Source: Sphagnum compactum
Lineage: Eukaryota; Bryophyta; Sphagnopsida; Sphagnales
Length of the DNA: 64,000 bases
Direction: 5' to 3'
Assembly: GCA_965153455.1 (NCBI GenBank)
Contig: OZ234497.1
Span: forward strand, 13,750,302 to 13,814,301
The notes beneath the pieces were generated by a model. The model was not told the origin of the DNA and ran no database searches. It worked only from the letters and a program-made list of their open reading frames with translations. A program made the translations under genes and the position numbers. Each line of letters begins with the position of its first letter. Position 1 is the first letter of the stretch. Shown here one piece after another: positions 59,795 through 64,000 of this stretch.

Positions 59795-62700
59795 TTAGCA
59801 GAGATCTACTCCCTGTGGTGAAAAGTACAAGCTCGTATCAGGGGTAGAAGATTGAGATTGGGTTGCTACGTCAGGAGATGTGCCTACCATTGATGTTTGG
59901 GTGGCTGAAGAGGTAACAGGAATGGGCAGGGTGTGACCAGCTGCAGCCGCAAGCAAAGGTGTTGTCTCTGACACTGCAGGTTCACTGAGTTTTGTGCGAG
60001 CATCCCGTTTGCAAACAGGACAGAAGGGCCGTCGTGCCATTAACCATTGATCTATACAAACCACATGAAACTCTGCAGCATCCAAAAACAAGAGAGACAT
60101 TTATTTAGTATCAGTAAAACCAAACCCTGATGTCCAATTGAGACAGCCAACAAAAAACCCATGGGAAAACATGAAGCATACAAAGCAAGTCCATGACTGT
60201 TGAGCAGATGTAGGAGGTGCACTGCAAAAGGATGAAAATGAGCTGGTTTTGAGAGACAATTAAGGGGTGTGCTGTCCACAGAAGGGTTGTACAAATTATC
60301 TTCAGAAGTATTGAGAAATCCTCCATGCATATGATTTAAGCCAATCTGCATAGGATTGAGAGATGACTTGACAATAAGGTTATAAAGATTTCTGATCTGA
60401 CAACATATCAGTGAAGAGGAAAAGGAAGAGACCAAAGCCTCAGAAACACAGGGTGGTTTAGCCTCTGAGGAGTGGTTTGAACAATAGTGACAGTCACACA
60501 CACATTCGGCAACCTTTAATAGCATACTGTATGGCAGTGAACAGCTACAATAGAATTCCCAATGACTTCGTCAGCTTATGGCAGTGGGTGGATATCAATA
60601 CCATGCATTGTGCAGCATGTAAAACCATAGGTAGGTAGACTAATAAAAACAGGAGAGGAGGGAAGGCACGGGTGACACATTACCATGGTTGCAAGGCAGA
60701 AGCCTGAGTTTCTCTCCAATCTCATAGTCCTCAAGGCAGATTGCACAGGTTTCTGCTGTCCCACTTCCATTGCCTGGACCCTGGAACACAATGCTAGGGA
60801 GGGATTTCACCTGTGTAGCACTCATCCCTGAAGTCACTCTTGACAACAAATGAGTGCCCAAATGCTGTAATTGCTGGCGCCGCACAAAGAACAATGTTGC
60901 TAATACAGCTGAAACTGCAACAAGGGAGATGAAAGACACAGCCATAATTGACCATGCGGCGTCCTCAAAATCTGGCTGTATGATGCAGGTTGTATCACGA
61001 TCTCCCACAATCTGCAAGAGTGACTCCCCAGATAGCCAGGAGACAAAGACAGCATAGACGTAGATTCCATCTGAACTTCCTGACACTGCAATGACCCAGC
61101 CACAGCATTTGACAACAATTAAAATGCACCGAAGACTGAGAACAGCTTTTTGCTTGAGGACCAGATTTTGAAAGCAGATACTTACAAAGAAACAAAAATC
61201 TGGCTGCAATCTACGATGTATAACTGTACAAAGAACACATCACACCATTTTGAACCCAACGCTTTTACCCTTTGCCTTTCTCCATTTTATTTCTCTGAAT
61301 CTGGACATAGTTCATCACTACTGGAGTCTTTGTTTAGGATCTAAATTCCTCAGGACTCTCAACCATGGACGAAATCTTCAAAGGCTTCCGCAATTGCAGC
61401 CCACTACTGAACTGGTGTAACAGGATATAGGGGGCACCAACATCATCTGCAAGTGTGCAGTAGCAGGAGTTCTGATGACTATAACATCTTGCTGGAATCC
61501 ACAAGGGGGTATTATACAAATGATGTTTGAGACTGCATTCATGCTTATGTTCCAAGATATTTCTTGCAACACGCAAAGTGTAATGTGTATAGGTCAGAAG
61601 CTGAATTCCTCAAAGACAACGAAGGAAAGTTTAGTATTTCAGGGTCCACATCTTTTGAAGTATGCAGGCAATGCTCTCAAAAATCACATTTCTTTCGACA
61701 ACACTCAAGAAGAAACAATGGCAGAGAAAAACCCAGCAATAAAAAAGAACACAATCCTTGGGACTGTAGTTTTGTTGGCTGTCGACCCTGTGCTCAATTA
61801 CCTAGTGCAATAGGAGATAGATGGAGAACAGAAGTGGAGAGAGACATACTAGTGACCAATTCATCAAATCCATCCTCAGTGTCAAACACAATAGCAGCAG
61901 CAAACCCAGCATCTTGAACGTTCTTAACCTTGACATCAAAATTACAGCTCCCACGAGCCACCAAAGCAAAGGTAGCAGAATGTGGTCCTTTCTCAGTGTG
62001 ATTGGCAAGAGGTGAGCACGAATTGAGTGGACTTGCTGCATACAGCACTCCCTGTACACCTCCAGCTGGTATGTGTGGAGCTGAAAACCAAACACACCCC
62101 AGGTCAGGCATGAACACTTTACTTAGGGTTGAAGTAGCCCAGCCCCAGATTTGAGTGCTGCAATCAGGAAACGCATTTTGCTCTCATAAAACCTACCTGG
62201 TGTTATTGCCATGAATTTGGTGGCTCCTCCAAAATCTCCCCTCTGATAAGGATAAGAGAAGAATCACCTCTAAGACTTGCAATTCACAAGTTTGTACATG
62301 AGAGACTCAGCTGTAGTTTCTAGGGTTTGTCTCTCAGCAGGATGTCAGTCACACTTTCTACGATAAGACCTAACACAAATGTTTTGTTTTTTCAGACCAT
62401 ATCCAGCTTCTGAAAACTCTGAACCCCAAAGTTGATGACTTCCAATGCATAGCTTTGGACCAAGTCCAAAAGGCAATCGCTCTACTCTCTCCAATTTTGT
62501 ATGAGCTAGGGTCACTAGCCGGCGAGAGAAGAACGAAATTCGGAATTCTGTCCTACTTCTACTGCAGTTACAAAAATCCAGGAAAGGTTTAAAGGCATAT
62601 TTGAAAGGCGCAGGAGCAGGAGAGAAGACGAGCACTTGCACTTACCAAAGACGGCCTCCATATCCGGGAAAGCTCTGGACTCGTTTTTGTTTGTGAGGAG

Positions 62701-62844
62701 CAGAACGGTGGCATTCCCTTTGCCGAGAAGAAGAGTAGTCAGCACAACAATGGAAAGTGCTGCTAAAGAAATCATCACCTCTCTCTTCTGTCTCAAGATC
62801 CTGGTCATTACGCCTGCCTCCACTGCCAGCGGCGGCGGCGGCAT
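59795..62844 (-). CDS. RMR: RMR-type vacuolar sorting receptor (PA-TM-RING-H2)
   Basis: Four coding exons are predicted on the minus strand, 62844-62646, 62080-61850, 61085-60684 and 60072-59795, all GT-AG with phase-1 junctions throughout, giving 369 aa. A hydrophobic segment at about residues 23-42 serves as signal peptide or anchor. A protease-associated domain follows (about 48-175, including 'GVQGVLYAASPLNSC' and 'ARGSCNFDVKVKNVQDAGF'). A transmembrane segment lies at about 188-211, then a RING-H2 domain at 257-298 (Cys257, 260, 275; His277, 280; Cys283, 295, 298), then a Ser/Thr-rich tail. Such receptors bind vacuolar sorting signals of storage proteins on the lumenal side and travel between Golgi and protein storage vacuoles; the RING implies ubiquitin-ligase activity. 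The cytosolic tail is shorter than in some homologues. The start is the first of two in-frame ATGs (the second is 36 bp further in), and the later one may be used. Confidence 0.9.
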
Positions 62845-63790
62845 GCCTCAATCAATCAATCAATCGCGCAGCCGATACAATACGTGCTGCTCTTCCGCCC
62901 GACTTTCCGTTACGGATCGTAATGCGCCTGGGTATCAGACAACAACAACGACAGCACCTGTGTCGCGTGGACAATCGATCTTTCAAACACAGGCGCATAC
63001 TCGATCTAACAATAGTCTGTCAAAGATTTGGATACCTTGCAAAAGCTTAACCCTGAAGGAACACGGAAAGGCCGGAAAGGCCGGCGGCGTTGCGAACATG
63101 CTTCCGCCTTTACAAGAACTGTTTTCTCTCGGTTACTGTTGTGATCTTCAGGAGAACTTTACTCCTGCTCCAAACTTCTTCAAGAGACGGAAAACAGCAT
63201 ATCCTGATCAAAACCATAGCCACGACGCAGAAATGAAATCCCCGAGAGAGAACGACACTGGATCTTGCTGATGGAAAAGTTTTCGTAACGCTAGGGTTTT
63301 GGTTTTAGACCGAACGCAGAGACGATTACGCAAATCGCGCTCAAGCTTCCAAGCACATCCCTGGACCAACAGATTCCAGCGCCCCGCACCGGCCGGAGAA
63401 AGAAGAAAAGGGAGGAAAAAAAATGGAAAAAAAGCTAGATGAAAATAACGCCCCCCCCCCAAGGAGGGAAAAAAATGCCAACTATTGTGGTGCTACGGAA
63501 GAACAAGTAGAGAATATCGAGGATTGCAGCACACACAGAGAGACAGAGACAGAGAAAGAGAGAGTACAAACGAAAGGAGAAAACAGAAACGTTCTCGCGT
63601 CAAGCAGCAACGCAAGAGTAGAGAAGCAGATCGGCCCGCGATCCGCCACAAAACCTGGCAGGGTAGTAGAAAATCCCGACGTTCTGCTCGGCCGCACCCG
63701 GCCGACGTCTGGCTGCCACTGTAGCTCCCCTTCCGGCCTGCCCACGAACTGGCGCTCCGTTTAGCACTCTGCCCGAGTCTCTCACGAGTT
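62845..63790 (-). promoter_or_regulatory. Upstream region and probable leader of the RMR gene
   Basis: GC-richer DNA upstream of the receptor ATG. A GA-rich run (CT on the coding strand) at 63533-63562 resembles a leader or Y-patch element. No TATA box was identified with confidence. The long plus-strand frame 62636-63271 crosses the receptor's first exon and is judged a shadow. Confidence 0.35.
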
Positions 63791-63794
63791 TCAT

Positions 63795-64000
63795 CGTTCA
63801 CCTTCGTGCTCCAGTGTGCTCACCTGCCTGCATTCCATAGCCATTTTCTCACTGCTCACAATACACAGTTTCACCGTTCAACTTCGTGCTCCAGCGTGCT
63901 CACCTGCCTGCATTCCATAGACATTTTCTGACTGCACACAATACAGGTTCACCGTTCACCTTCGTGCTCCAACGTGCTCACCTGCCTGCATTCCATAGCC
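63795..64000 (+). repeat. ~79-bp tandem repeat running off the window end
   Basis: CGTTCA-C/A-CTTCGTGCTCC begins at 63795, 63875 and 63953 (periods 80 and 78). Each unit continues with GTGCTCACCTGCCTGCATTC and CATAGCCATTTTCT-like words. At least 2.6 units are present and the array is cut by the window edge. Confidence 0.9.

Noticed and set aside
62200-62250. A possible extra RMR exon containing a Gly-Asp-Phe-Gly-Gly-like peptide
   Set aside because: Its acceptor gives phase 0 or 2, which does not join exon 1 (phase 1). Exon 2 at 62080 joins exon 1 directly and restores the expected PA-domain sequence.
62636-63271. A 211-codon plus-strand frame
   Set aside because: It runs antisense across the first exon of the RMR gene, begins at the exon edge and has no recognisable domain.
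1-64000. CRISPR arrays, bacterial operons, tRNA or rRNA genes
   Set aside because: The repeats found are tandem minisatellites without regular unique spacers, and no complete cloverleaf or rRNA segment was recognised. The window is eukaryotic.

Overview
This is nuclear DNA from a land plant with a large, repeat-rich genome. Three genes are spread over 64 kb. They have canonical GT-AG introns and belong to plant families: a calcium-binding TPR protein of the Arabidopsis At1g05150 type, an RMR-type vacuolar sorting receptor, and a plant 'serine-rich' protein. Long AT-rich stretches hold very old, stop-riddled transposon relics. A gymnosperm, fern or lycophyte seems likely, but the sequence alone does not settle it.

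Layout. 1-13 kb: AT-rich repeat DNA with a ~79-bp degenerate tandem array, a decayed Ty1/copia element on the + strand (about 3.08-7.8 kb, interrupted by about 1.6 kb of other sequence), the gag end of a second copia element on the - strand (8.7-9.5 kb), and the first copy of a MITE-like inverted-repeat family. 13.2-16 kb: a GC-rich gene island with the serine-rich gene (+), whose leader holds five ~145-bp tandem repeats. 18.6-20.6 kb: two more MITE copies, a SINE-like unit and a large hairpin. 24.0-28.7 kb: the EF-hand/TPR gene (-), six coding exons, 883 aa. 31.8-37.9 kb: a young, complete-length Ty3/gypsy chromovirus with 267-bp LTRs differing at 3 positions and a GTTAT target duplication. 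38-57 kb: very AT-rich DNA with two dead DDE_1 (pogo-like) transposase relics, a fourth MITE copy and several minisatellites. 57.9-58.3 kb: a ~73-bp minisatellite. 59.8-62.8 kb: the RMR receptor gene (-), four coding exons, 369 aa. The window ends in a ~79-bp tandem repeat.

The three host genes show no functional link. The most interesting object is the chromovirus. It has no tRNA-type primer binding site after its 5' LTR. The bases next to the LTR are instead complementary to the predicted first bases of its own transcript, which lie 33 nt downstream of a TATAAAA box. This is the arrangement known for self-priming Tf1/sushi elements of fungi and vertebrates. Its Gag and Pol also read as fungal/sushi-like, which suggests an unusual, possibly horizontally acquired, lineage in a plant. 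This copy carries two nonsense codons in pol.

All exon structures are predictions from splice sites, phase and recalled family resemblance. No search was run.
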